Part shown: one piece after another, positions 44,001 through 56,000 of the stretch
Position numbering within the stretch: position 1 is the first letter of the stretch
Layout of the letters: the number at the start of each line of letters is the position of its first letter
Assembly: GCF_021869535.1 (NCBI RefSeq)
Contig: NW_026262593.1
Location: 72,978,822-73,042,821, forward strand
Length of the DNA: 64,000 bases
Direction of reading: 5' to 3'
Source: Mytilus californianus
Taxonomy: Eukaryota > Mollusca > Bivalvia > Mytilida > Mytilidae
Notes under the pieces: generated by a model
The model's input: only the letters and a program-made list of their open reading frames with translations
Database searches by the model: none
What the model was told of the DNA's origin: nothing
Made by a program: the position numbers and the translations under genes

Positions 44001-47000
44001 CTAACTTTTACAAGTTGAAATACTCAATAAAATGTATTAAAAAAACTTAGCATTGAAAAAAAGAAGGAGAAAAACAAGAATTTTCATGATGCCATAAATC
44101 TTAAGTCATTGATGTTGCCTAGAAAATAATTATTTAGGTACAATTGAGGTGTTTTAAATCTTATATTAACCTCACATACTTTTTTCCCGCAGTGAATATA
44201 ACATTTTACAAAAGGAGATTTCCTATATATGCTTTTTATCCAATGAGAAAAGAGAAATTTGGCAGTCATATAATAACAGTGTTAAACGCAACTTTAAACA
44301 CACTTGGCTGTGTCATGAAAGCTAGTTTTTATTAGGAGAGGAAGTCTATGTTATGGGAGAAAATCACCAGCTGATTGTCTCATTGATATAATAATAATTA
44401 TTTTCCACATCTCCTTAGTTTCACATGGTTATATTTATTTTTTTTATTTACATATCAGCTGTCATAAAGTATAATTCATTCAATATTTTATTGTTTGTAT
44501 ATTTCAGCCAATGATGTTTTATTGTCACACATGATTACATTCCTGAATGACAAGGTAATCTATTATAATTTATGCAAATTTTTTGTATAATTGGCTTATT
44601 TCATTGGTCAGCGAGGATGTGATAATTTTCTCTAAAACTTTAACTAGATCCACCAACACCACTGCAACCTTGGCAATCGGTGGTATTCAGAGGGTGGAAT
44701 TACTTTTGGTGATCTTAACGTGTTTTCACCCTCTGGAATATATGGCATTTTCTTTGCAACTTTACCAAGTATTTAAACATTTTCATTCAGACAAAATTTG
44801 CAACAACTCAACAGTGATAAACCTGATAAAATACAGAATTATTCCAATACTTTAAAAAACCTGAACTGAATCTTCCAAAATATGTGTTGCTTGCCTGCTA
44901 ATATTAATATTAGCATAAAGTTTATATGTTGCAGGGTTAAAAGAACTTAGAATTTTCATTGTCAGGCCTGTATTAGAATCCTGCTGTAAACCAACTAATT
45001 ATACACCCACTTTAAAAAAGTGGGGGTATACTGTTTAACCTCTGTCTGTCTGTCTGTCTGTCCATCCATCCGTCCGTCCATCCATCCGTCTGTCAGTCCG
45101 TCTGTCCGTCCCATGAATATTTTTCGTCGCATCTTTCTCAGGAACTACACTACAAGGATTTCTTTAATTTAATTTCAGGATTTATATAAGTCAGCTATAC
45201 AGTGTGATGCGTTTTCAGATTCATCACTCATCAACTTCCTGTTTACCGTCAAGTATTTGGGCTGGGGTATCATCAGTGAGCAGTAGCTCACAGTTTCACT
45301 TGTTTTCACGACTTTTGCAAGAAGAAAAATAACATGAATGTGAATTGTTAGGAATATTTAAAAAACTTTAGTCTTCCCTTATAAGTTATATATATAAATA
45401 CATCAAGAAAATTAAAAAAAAAACATAAAAACATATTGCCACATGATCTGCTTAAAAGGGCTAACTGCAAAACCAAGTATGCACAAAAATAAGTTGGTTA
45501 ACAGATACATGAATTTAATTTTTCAGACTGATTGGAAGTTGAGAGGATCTTTCTTCGACAATATAGTTGGTGTGGCTGCCTATGTTGGATGGCAGAGTTC
45601 ACCAGTACTTAAGCCTCTGTTGGAGCAGGTAGGGAAAAAGTGAAAATAAAACTTAACATGCATTGAGATATAATTGAAAAAAGAATTAGAAGGAGATATT
45701 ATGAGGGTCTGAATGGGGTTTACAGAAAAGAAAATAATGGCTTAAATAATGAATAGAGAAAAAATAGCAAAAAATATAGAGATTAGAGATTAATGAGGAG
45801 CAAAAGTGTATTGAGGAATAAGGAATTACTGTGGAAAATAAAAGAATTAGGTATTATATATTACTGATTTCAGTAATGTCACATCAAATTTAAAAATGTT
45901 TTCTATAATTTTAGGGACTGAATGACACAGAAGAATTTGTAGTATATCGTACACTAAGAACACTACAGTCCCTGACAGAGTTAGGTCTTCTGCCAAAAAC
46001 CATGCTGCATGAATTTCTACAGGAAGTTGTCCCATTTCTGGCTCATTCTGTAAGTAGGTCTCGAGACCACCTCATTCTGGCACATTCAGTAAGTAGGTCA
46101 CTTAGACCACCTTGTAGTGGAGGTAACTTTGTGACATTCTGTTTTATGTTTTACTACAAAGAGAGACTGCCCACTTGGAAAAAAAAACATGGTTGTGTAA
46201 ATGTGCATTCTTATTGCTGGAAACCTACAAAATCTGTGTTCATTCTTAATAAATAACATAGGTTCATCGTGGATGAATTATTATTTGTTGGGTAAAATAT
46301 TTTTTGAATTTTGTGGATAAAGGAATACAACGAACTTAAAACGATGAACAAAGTACAAATTTCCTATAGGCTGACTTTGTCAAAACAACAAATTCAAATA
46401 TACATGAAAATATATAATTTTTCGTCAATTCATGAAGATTGGTACCTGCAAAAAGACAACAATCCACTATATATAATGGAGATTTAGGGTTTATCACAAT
46501 AAGACATCAGCTCAATGAAAAAAAAAATGAACAGATATATAGAGGCCAGCAGCTCTTTTCACAAAATATCTTTAGAGTAAAAGTGCTCATATATTTTCAG
46601 TATAACTTATTAAAGATCAATTTCAATCTTAAAATTTTTAGTGAAAAGAGTCACAGTCTTTGACAATATTAATAGACCTGTGTATATACATTATACAATA
46701 TTTCCACCTCGTAATCTTATTAGGTCTAAAAAACTTGTGACTGAATACAAAAAAAAATCAATGACCTGCAATCAAAAACAAAGGAGTAGAGCCAGGAACC
46801 CCAATAAACGGCCCTGTAAAGGTGTTTGTCTCGCCTTGACGGAGTCAAAAAGCGAGACATAGGTATGCTGTTTCCAGCGGCGGCAGCGGCAGCAACAATG
46901 TATCAGTTTGTGATTAGTTCTAGTTCATGGTGAACCACTAGTGGTAGGTCAATGATATTTGGTATGCAGTTGTATTAGCATTGGCACATCTCATTACCAT

Positions 47001-50000
47001 GGAGATTATTTGGCCCCGCCCCCTCAGTCAAGGTCTATTGACTTTGAAACTTTTCATAGTTTACATGTATTAGTTTGTGATTAGGTCAATTTATGGGGAA
47101 CCACTAGTGGTAGGTCAATGATATTTAGTATGCAGTTGTATAAGCATTGGCATATCTCATTTCCATGGAGGTTATTTGGCTCCGCCCCCTTAGTCATGGT
47201 CTATAGACTTTCAAAATTTTGCTAAGTTAACATGTATAAGTTTGTGATTAGGTCAGTTCAAGGGGAACCATTAGTGGTAGGCCAATGTTAATTGGTGTTC
47301 AGTTGTATAAGCATTAGCACATCTCATTTCCATGGAGAATATTTGGCCGCGCCCCCTCAGTCATGGTCTATTTACTTTGAAACTTTTGCTTAGTTTACAT
47401 GTATTAGTTTGTGATTAGATCAGTTTAAGATGAACTGCTAATGTTAAGTCAATGATATTTGGTATGCAAATTTATTGGCATTTGCAAGTATCGTTTCCAT
47501 GGAGATTATATAGCCCCACCCCTGATTATGGTTCATTGACTTTGAAACTTTTACATAGTTTACAAGTTAATGTTTGTGTTTAGGTTTGTTTAAAGGGAAC
47601 GACTTATAATAAGTCAATGGTATTTGGTATGCAGTTGTATTAGCATTGGCACATCTCATTTTCATGGAGTTTTTTTACCCATGTACCTTCAGTCATGGTT
47701 CATCGACTTTGAATATTTGCATAACTTACATGTTAAAGTATTGCTATTTTAATTTCAACATTTGCATTATCAAAATTACAAAAAGGCGAGACATATCTCT
47801 GTGATAACAGTTTATTTTTTGTAACTTTAATTATCAAAGTAAATCTAATGTGTATACATGTATTGCTAAATGTATGATATTTGAAAGTATATTAAGAAAA
47901 AGGTTTATATCTGCTTCATATTTATATAGATTTTAGCCTAAAATAGGAAAATATTTCATTTTCATCCATTTTCTTAGAAATTTTCAACTTTTTCCACCTT
48001 TTTTCATGATTTTATATGTGGCGCCACCCCTCGCCCATTAAAATTTTTGTTGAAAAGTAAAGAATATTTCAGCAAAAATATTTGAAGGCGAAGGGTGGCG
48101 CCACTGTTAATTTTTCAGAAAACTGTTATTAATTTTGCAGAATTCTGCAAAAAAGCAAGATTTTACACAATTCACCTACATTGTGAAGTCACAAATATGT
48201 CACTAATGATGCAATTGGTGAAAATCTTTTTAAGCTGTGAAATTATTGGACATTTTAGCATAAGTTTTCATCAAATTTTCACCACATTTTTGTAGGGAAC
48301 AAATTTCAGATTTTTAGGGCAAAAATTATGAGTTAGTGAACCAACTCCTTTTCCAATAAATATTTATTTAATAACTATTCCAAGAATTAGAATATAGAAA
48401 AATATTCAACCAGTGACCGAACAACGCATTAATTCACGAATGCGCATGAATTAATTATCAGTGTTGTTGGTCACAAGTTGAATATTTTTATATATTTTAA
48501 TTTTTTGATTAGTGAATTTTTTTTTATTACATTAACCATGGACTTTTGAATGGAAATAAAGTAGAAAAAAAAGGAACTATATTTTTTTCTAAACATTCTC
48601 AATTTTGTTATGCATCATCATTGACAGTGTCTTGACAACACCCAATGTTGTATGATGTCAAAAGAGTGTAATTATCCGATTTATTTTACTGGGAAGTCAC
48701 GTTTATTCATTGTAAATAATGCAATAATTTATTTTACACTTTTGCATCTATTTTCAGGGTATATGGATTAGACAAGGGGCTGGGAGATCACGGTTATTCA
48801 TTGTAAATAATATAATAATTTATTCTACACTTTTACGTCTATTTTCAGGGTATATGGATCAGACAAGGGGCTGTGGGATTTATTTCTGCTGTAGCTAAAA
48901 CATTCAACATTGCAGACATACACTGTAAACTGTTACCACTGGTACAGGTCTTCCTTAATAAATCTGTTCTACAAATCAACAAAGAGGTTAGTTTCTATTT
49001 CAATATTAGTCTGATATTTTTTCGTTCTGAAAGATAGTTTTTATACGCCCGTTTACGGGACGATTATGGTATACCTTTGTCAGTCCATTCTTCTATCCGT
49101 CGTCAACATGTCAGACAATAACTCAAAAACGATTTAACCAATTTGCATGACACTTTGGCAAATTGTTTATATCTATTGACGTGAGCTCCCTTTTGATTTT
49201 TATAAATTTTAGATTTTACGTTTGCGAGTTATGGGGTTTTCTCATTAAAAAAGGGGGATTTTCCAGTTTTAGGACAATAAGTCAAAAATGCTTTGAGCAG
49301 TTTTCATGAAACTTTGGTGAATTATTTATATCTATTGACGTAAGCTTCCTTTCGATTATTATAAATTTTAGATTTTATGTTTAATAGTTATGGGATTTTA
49401 TTCATAAAAAAGGGGGGATTAATAGTTATGGGATTTTATTCAAAAAAAGGGGGGATTTTCCAGTTTTTGGACAATAATTCAAAAGTGCTTTGAGCAGTTT
49501 TCAACCCAAAATGAAAACCCAAGATGTCAATCTTTATCATTTTTATTAGTCCCCTAATGACAAAGTTGAAGGGGACTTTAGGTTTTCACTCCGTCTGTCT
49601 GTCTGTCTGTCCATCCGTCAGTCCGGAAAATCAGTTTTCCACACTTTTTTTCTTCGTGCTTGAAGATATTGATTTGATATTTCAGTGGTGGATTTACCGG
49701 GGGGCACAGGGGGCACATGCCTCCTCAGTCGGGGTCACCAAAAAATTTTCTAACATAGTTTTATTGCTACTGTATCTGCTTATCTAGATATCTAGATCTA
49801 AAATCAAGACACAGCTTGATCAGACTTCCTAAACTGGTCGTTAATTAACCCCAGCTTCAACATGCGTGATTTATGGCAACTTATCGATGGGTGTGTAAAT
49901 ATTGACACCTTTGTGTAATGTCTATATCCAAAAGCATTTATGTAAACTACATGTACATCTACATGCTGATTGGAATTAATACGAATATATTTATTGAATT

Positions 50001-53000
50001 TCTAATACAATATTACAGGATCAAGATCGATTAACAAGAGAAATCTTCTGATCAGGAAAGAAATTACCAACTAAAATCGGTCTGAAAAGAATATGTAAAA
50101 ATAGATGTTTAGTGTCAGGAATGTTAGTATCGATATGAGATACGTCTTTATTACCAAACACTCACATTGTATATGGTTTCTGGGGAATGTGTCTTTCTCA
50201 GAACAGTCTTTTTCGGACTTTATTAAACAACAAACGATTTTTTTAAACTGAATGTCGTGTTTTTTCCCTTTATTTTTTTTATGGAAACCAATGATTTGTC
50301 TTTAAAAAAAAACTTTAAGTCCCCTTCCACAAAACATGTATGGTCTGTGCCTTATATATATATCATTAATAAAATGATATTGTACTTTTAGAAAACCTAT
50401 ACTTATATTTGAGATAAAGAACAGCAATAAAAGCGCTGTTCCTTTGCTTATTGTGTGCTTTTTTGCTGTGCATGTACATTGTACTGATTTTGTGCCGTGG
50501 ATGGATACCCAATATCCATTCTTTTTCTATTATAGTACAGTAATATGTGTATACACAGTTTTTTCTTGTTTTAATTACCATGTATGAGGGTATGAATAGG
50601 TTACCATGAATGAGGGTATGAATGGTTTACCGTGAATGAGGGTATGAATGGGGTTTACAGATTAGAGAATAATGGTCAAAAAGTAAAGACTAGAAAAAAA
50701 TGTGCCCAAAAAATATAGAAAACAGATTAAAGCTGTGATGAACTATAAAGAATAGTGGACAATTGGCAGCAAATAAAAGAGTAGAAAGAAATGGATCCAA
50801 AAATAATGAAAAGATATAGAAATGAAGACCTGACGACCTGGTCTGACGATTTTATGCAGAGTTATGGTCCTTGAACTTAGAAAATTGCTCAAATAATCAG
50901 TTTTCCGCACTTTTTTTGTCATGCTTGAAGATATTGATTTGATGATTGGTATATAGTTTTATCCTGACAAGTTACAGATCAAGTTCAAATTTTGTTCCTG
51001 TCTAATGATTTTGTGCAGAGTTATGGTCCTTGGACTTAGAAAATTCACTCAAATAATCAGTTTTCCTCACTTTTTTTCGTCATGCTTGAACATATTGATT
51101 TTCATAATTGGTATATAGTTTACACCATGACAAGTTATAGATCAAGTTAGCATTTTGTTCCAATACAATGAATTTTTAACCGGTAGGGGACTATGTAATG
51201 CCAGGCAATACTCACAGAATGCTTGTTTTTGTACCAATTGTTTTGCATTAGTTGATACTGCAGTGTTCCAGCTAGGTCGTTTTCACAGGGCGGTCCGCCC
51301 GCCCTTTCCCGAGTGCCGCCCTGTGCCCTTTTTACAGTTTGCAGGGCGCCCTGCCTTTTTTGAAGATCGATTGGTATATTATTTTGTTCGTATTGATATG
51401 ATCATCCAATTACGAAAAGTTACCTGGCGACAAGTATATGACTTTGTTTACGACCCCAAGCTAATCAACGGTTACAACAGGTGTCATAATCTGTTGTTAT
51501 AGGTAATCCGTTTATCGGATGGGTCATTTAATGATCATCAACATTAATTCATTCAAATAGAATTGGTCAGTCGGCATTTGTCTTTGAACTTGAAGAAATG
51601 TTCATACAACTTGGGCACAATTAGCAATGTTTACCGTAGTTTCATGGAGAAAACGTAATTGACAGAAAGTCGAAAACCATAATCAACTCGTTAAAAACAT
51701 TGCTCTTATTGTTTTCCGTGAAATAAATAGCAAATGAAGACGTATTTTTCATTGAATGCCTTCATTTTTTATACGAAAATAACAAAATCGGCCGCCATAT
51801 TGTTGATCGTATTTACATCTTCTACGTACTGTTTATTATCCTCCAAAGGAGCACACCCAAATAAAGAAAGATAACTCAATCTTATTTTTTCCTAGCATTG
51901 AGTAACCTACTAAGATATTATAAAATATGTCTTCATACTTCTGGCTTTAGAATTTATATGTTTAGGTGTTTTGAGTTATGGGAAAAGTTAAAGAGGGTCT
52001 TAGTAGCAGGGTTGGTAGGATGCCTTGGTCATTTTTTTCTGTATTTTTTATTTTCAATCCAAATTTTCACTGTTCACTATATCCTAACATTGTGCATTTA
52101 CAGCTGTTTTGTGCTGTATTGCCATTAAGCACAGAAAAGGTAGAAAGGTGAAACTTGTAAAGTGTGTCAGACCATAGAAACAGAATGAAGCAGGACATTT
52201 ATTCAAAAAATACTGCATATAAAGCTTAACTGTGCCAAGCAATGATTTAAAACTTGTGTGACAAGCTGCTTGATAAGTTTTCAGCCTAAAAAGTAGAAAG
52301 ATAGTTTTTCTCTGGGCTAATGATGTTGTTCTTGTATATATATAACCAGTGATTCAATGAACAAACAATGTTTGATTATAATCTTTATTAAAACATGCCC
52401 TTTTCATATTATCATATCACGCGTTAAGTGCCCTTTTTCAGGATTGGCACCCTGCCCTTTTGAAATCCTAGCTGGAACACTGTACTGTGTTGTGTTATTT
52501 TTTATACTTATATAAATTAGGTGAACCCTGCTTTTCTTCCTGTTTCTAAAGCTTGTACATATTAATTTATATTTTCTGACAATGTATATTGTGTACTTAT
52601 GCTTTATTTTACATTAATACCATTCAATCATTTCAGGTTTATCTGTTAAACGCTCTAGAAAGTTCAGTCCCTCGAAAGGTGTTTGATTATATACTAAAAT
52701 CTAACATGCTCGGCAGGCTGTTTGATACATTACAAGAAAGACAATATATGAGGAAGATTTACAGAAATAAAGTTACATATTCAGAAATGGACGAAAGCAT
52801 GTCACAGGTAGATATTAAATATTTGAGGTAGCTGGGGTGTCTTCCTCCATCTTGGATTTTGAAATAGCCAGTGGGGGAGGGGGTTTCAGGGGTTGGAACC
52901 CCCCCCCCTTTTTTTCTTGACGATCAATGCATTTGAATGGGGATATATAGTTGGAACCCCCCCCTTTATCCTGGGTTGGGAACCCCCTTTTTAAAAATTG

Positions 53001-56000
53001 CTGGATCGGCCCCTGATAGCAAATAACAATCGCTGAAGATCTTTAATGAAATGTTCAAACTTTGAGAGTAGTATTTAATTCAGGTGTAAGACTTTTCTTG
53101 TTTTGAAATACAGAAAATTATGTGTTTTATCATATTTACGGCTGTATTTTACAAAAAGCGTGAAAAAAGCCCTGTGACCCATACTTTTTATTATATTTTT
53201 GAAAAAAGCATGACATAACTACATTTTGACAAATTTTAAAAAATTCTATGGATTTTAATTTAGACCCCCCATCTACCTTAATATTTTGAAATGTACAAAA
53301 GCATATCACAGGTAGATGTTGAATCTTTAATACTCAGAAATGGACACAGGAAGACTTATAATTTGTAATATTTTTTTTGTAAAATTTTACAGCTAAAAGT
53401 GCTGTCCAAATTTCTTGCAATGATCAAAACACTTTTAATAGAAGTTTCACAAAAATATCAGGCCATCAAACCAAAATTGCTTAGGTTTATATAATTTAAT
53501 GTCATCTGAAGCTATTTATGATATAGTAAAATTGTATTTCAAGATTTGCATGCATCAATTGGCAATTTGATGCATGGTGGCAAATTGATTAAATGGATAA
53601 TTCAAGATGAAGAATAGATTCAAAAGCAGTAATGTAAAGACTACCTTGTTGCTTTGTCAGGGCTAGGAAGGGTAGTTTAATTATTGAATGTGGGTCATTG
53701 GTCGTTTTTCAGAATGCGTCTATTACCATTATGCAAAATTATCTAAAAAATGGTTCTTGGTTGTAGGGATATTTTGAAAGTCCCTTCCTACCCTCCCACA
53801 TACATTTTAATGGAATAGCCCTCAGCAACATGCTAAAGTATGTGTAAAAATCACTAAAAATATAACATGTCATCAGATCACCTGTTTCATGTTGATTTAA
53901 TCAGAACTACCAAGTGGTTTTTTATGTTGTTTTTTTTTTCACCAGAATCATGATTTAGGCACTTTATATAGAATTTTTTTTTCTTTGTTTAGATATTCAG
54001 GAAGTTGTCATCACTAGGAATGGCTGAAGAACATGAAGATAAAATCCTGGTAAGATGTATATAAAATATGTTTGTTTTTAGTCCTTTTGTGATCATTTTT
54101 TTTTCAATTAAAGACAATTTTATAAAAATAAGGAGATGATGTTTGATTGCCAACTATCCACCAAAGCACAAAGATAAAATCAGTTATAGGTCACCATATG
54201 GCCTTCAACAATGAAAAAAACCCATACAGTATAGTTAGCTCAAATGACGAAGATAAATGCAATCATATGTCACCGTACGGCCTTCTACAATGAGCAAACA
54301 CCCATACTGCATAGTCAGCTATAAAAGACGTGGCATGAAAAAATGTTAAACAATTCAACTTAGAAAACAAACAGCATGATTTATGTACAAAAAAATAAAA
54401 TAAAAACAAAAGCATTAGACTGCAACCAATGACAATTGAAATACCTGCTCCTGACTTAGGACAGCCACATACAGAATGTGGTACCAGTAGGTCTAAAAAA
54501 GGGGCGAAAGATACCAGAGGGACATTCAAACTCATATGTCGAAAACAAACCGACAACACCATGGCTAAAAAAGAAAAAGACTAATAGACAAACAATGGTA
54601 CACAAAACACAACATAGAAAACTAAAGACTGAGCAACACAAACCTCACCAAAAAATGGGGTGATCTCAGGTGCTCCGGAAGGGTAAGCAGATCCTGCTCC
54701 ACATGTGGCCACCGTCATCTTGCTCATGTTATTACAAACCCCGTAATATGTCTAATTTGGTAGGTCATATTCAGGAAAAGGGTACAGGATTCTAACATGT
54801 TTGGCTGTAAGCCTGTTGTGACCTATGGATTATAATTTTGATCAAACACTGATATCACTCACATCTTTGCATGAACTGAATTTGATACAGCTAGCTGGTG
54901 CTGTAATCAGGAATCTGGGCTTGCATCGTTACTTCCGGTCATTTTTCACATGTGAAAAATAGACATATATCATTAAATGTAAGAGGAACAACTTATTACA
55001 TTATTTTTCTGAATCAGGAAAGGTGAAATCTTAGAAATTTATTTTTGTGTTGAAAAGAAGAACATTAACTCAGCAAGCCAAATTACTGGTACCCAAAATA
55101 ACAAGTAAGAGATTCAAAATTGCTGCCTTTTGTACTCATAAACAATAGTTCTGTTCTGTGCAGCAGACTTTTTTTGAAGGCATATGACTCTTTATCCAAG
55201 GATAAATCTGTCCATTAACTTAACTTTATTGAAATTTTCATATTTTTAGGCAATGAAAGATTACATAGTCAAGCTTCACAGAATCAGAGCTGGGTAGGTA
55301 GCAAGTACTACATGGATCATTTGAAGGGCAAATTTTTCACCTGCATAGTTAATGTGGGTACAGTTTTTGGTCAATCAACTGTTTTTCATTTTTTTGTATA
55401 TAGCAATCACTATTTAGAAATAAGAACATGTGTTATGAGTGCCAATAAGACAACTCTCCATCCAAGTCACAATGTGTAAAACGTAAACCATCAAAGGTCA
55501 AAGTACGGCCTTCAACACGGAGCCTTGGCTCACACCGAACAGCCAGCTATAAAGGGCCACAAAATGACTAGTGTAAAACAATTCAAACAGGAAAATCAAC
55601 GGTCTAATCTATATAAAAATGAGAAACGAGAAACACTTATGATTCACATCAACAAACGACAACCACTGAACAACAGGTTCCTGACTTAGGACAGGTGCAA
55701 ACAAATGCAGCAGGTTTAAACATTTTAACAGGCGCCAACCTTTACCCTGGTTGGGATATTCACAATTATAGTTGAAGTAGGTAAGGGAACTATTGACTAG
55801 GTCATTTATGTACTGTAGGGTCTACATAGAAATTTTTTTGGGACTAATTTCACGACCCTGTGAAATGTGTGTGAATATTGCATGCATGTGAAAGGTTTAA
55901 AAGGGAAAAATAATTCTTAGATGCAGGAATTTAACCATGCATGGAAAGTTTATGAATTGAAATAGTGAAAATAATTGTGTTTTCAATACCACAAGGAATT

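Larger units (their letters stand above)
49549..51195 (+). mobile_element. element R (GTCCCCTAATGAC), split by nested insertions
   Basis: The left part has a hairpin (TAGTCCCCTAATGACAAAG..GGGGACTTTA), a GTCTGTCTGTCC tract and AATCAGTTTTCCACACTTTT, stopping near 49684. The same unit resumes at about 50845 in two 156-bp copies (GCAGAGTTATGGTCC at 50857 and 51013). The right end is GGTAGGGGACTATG. The intervening 1.15 kb is foreign to R. Confidence 0.6.
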
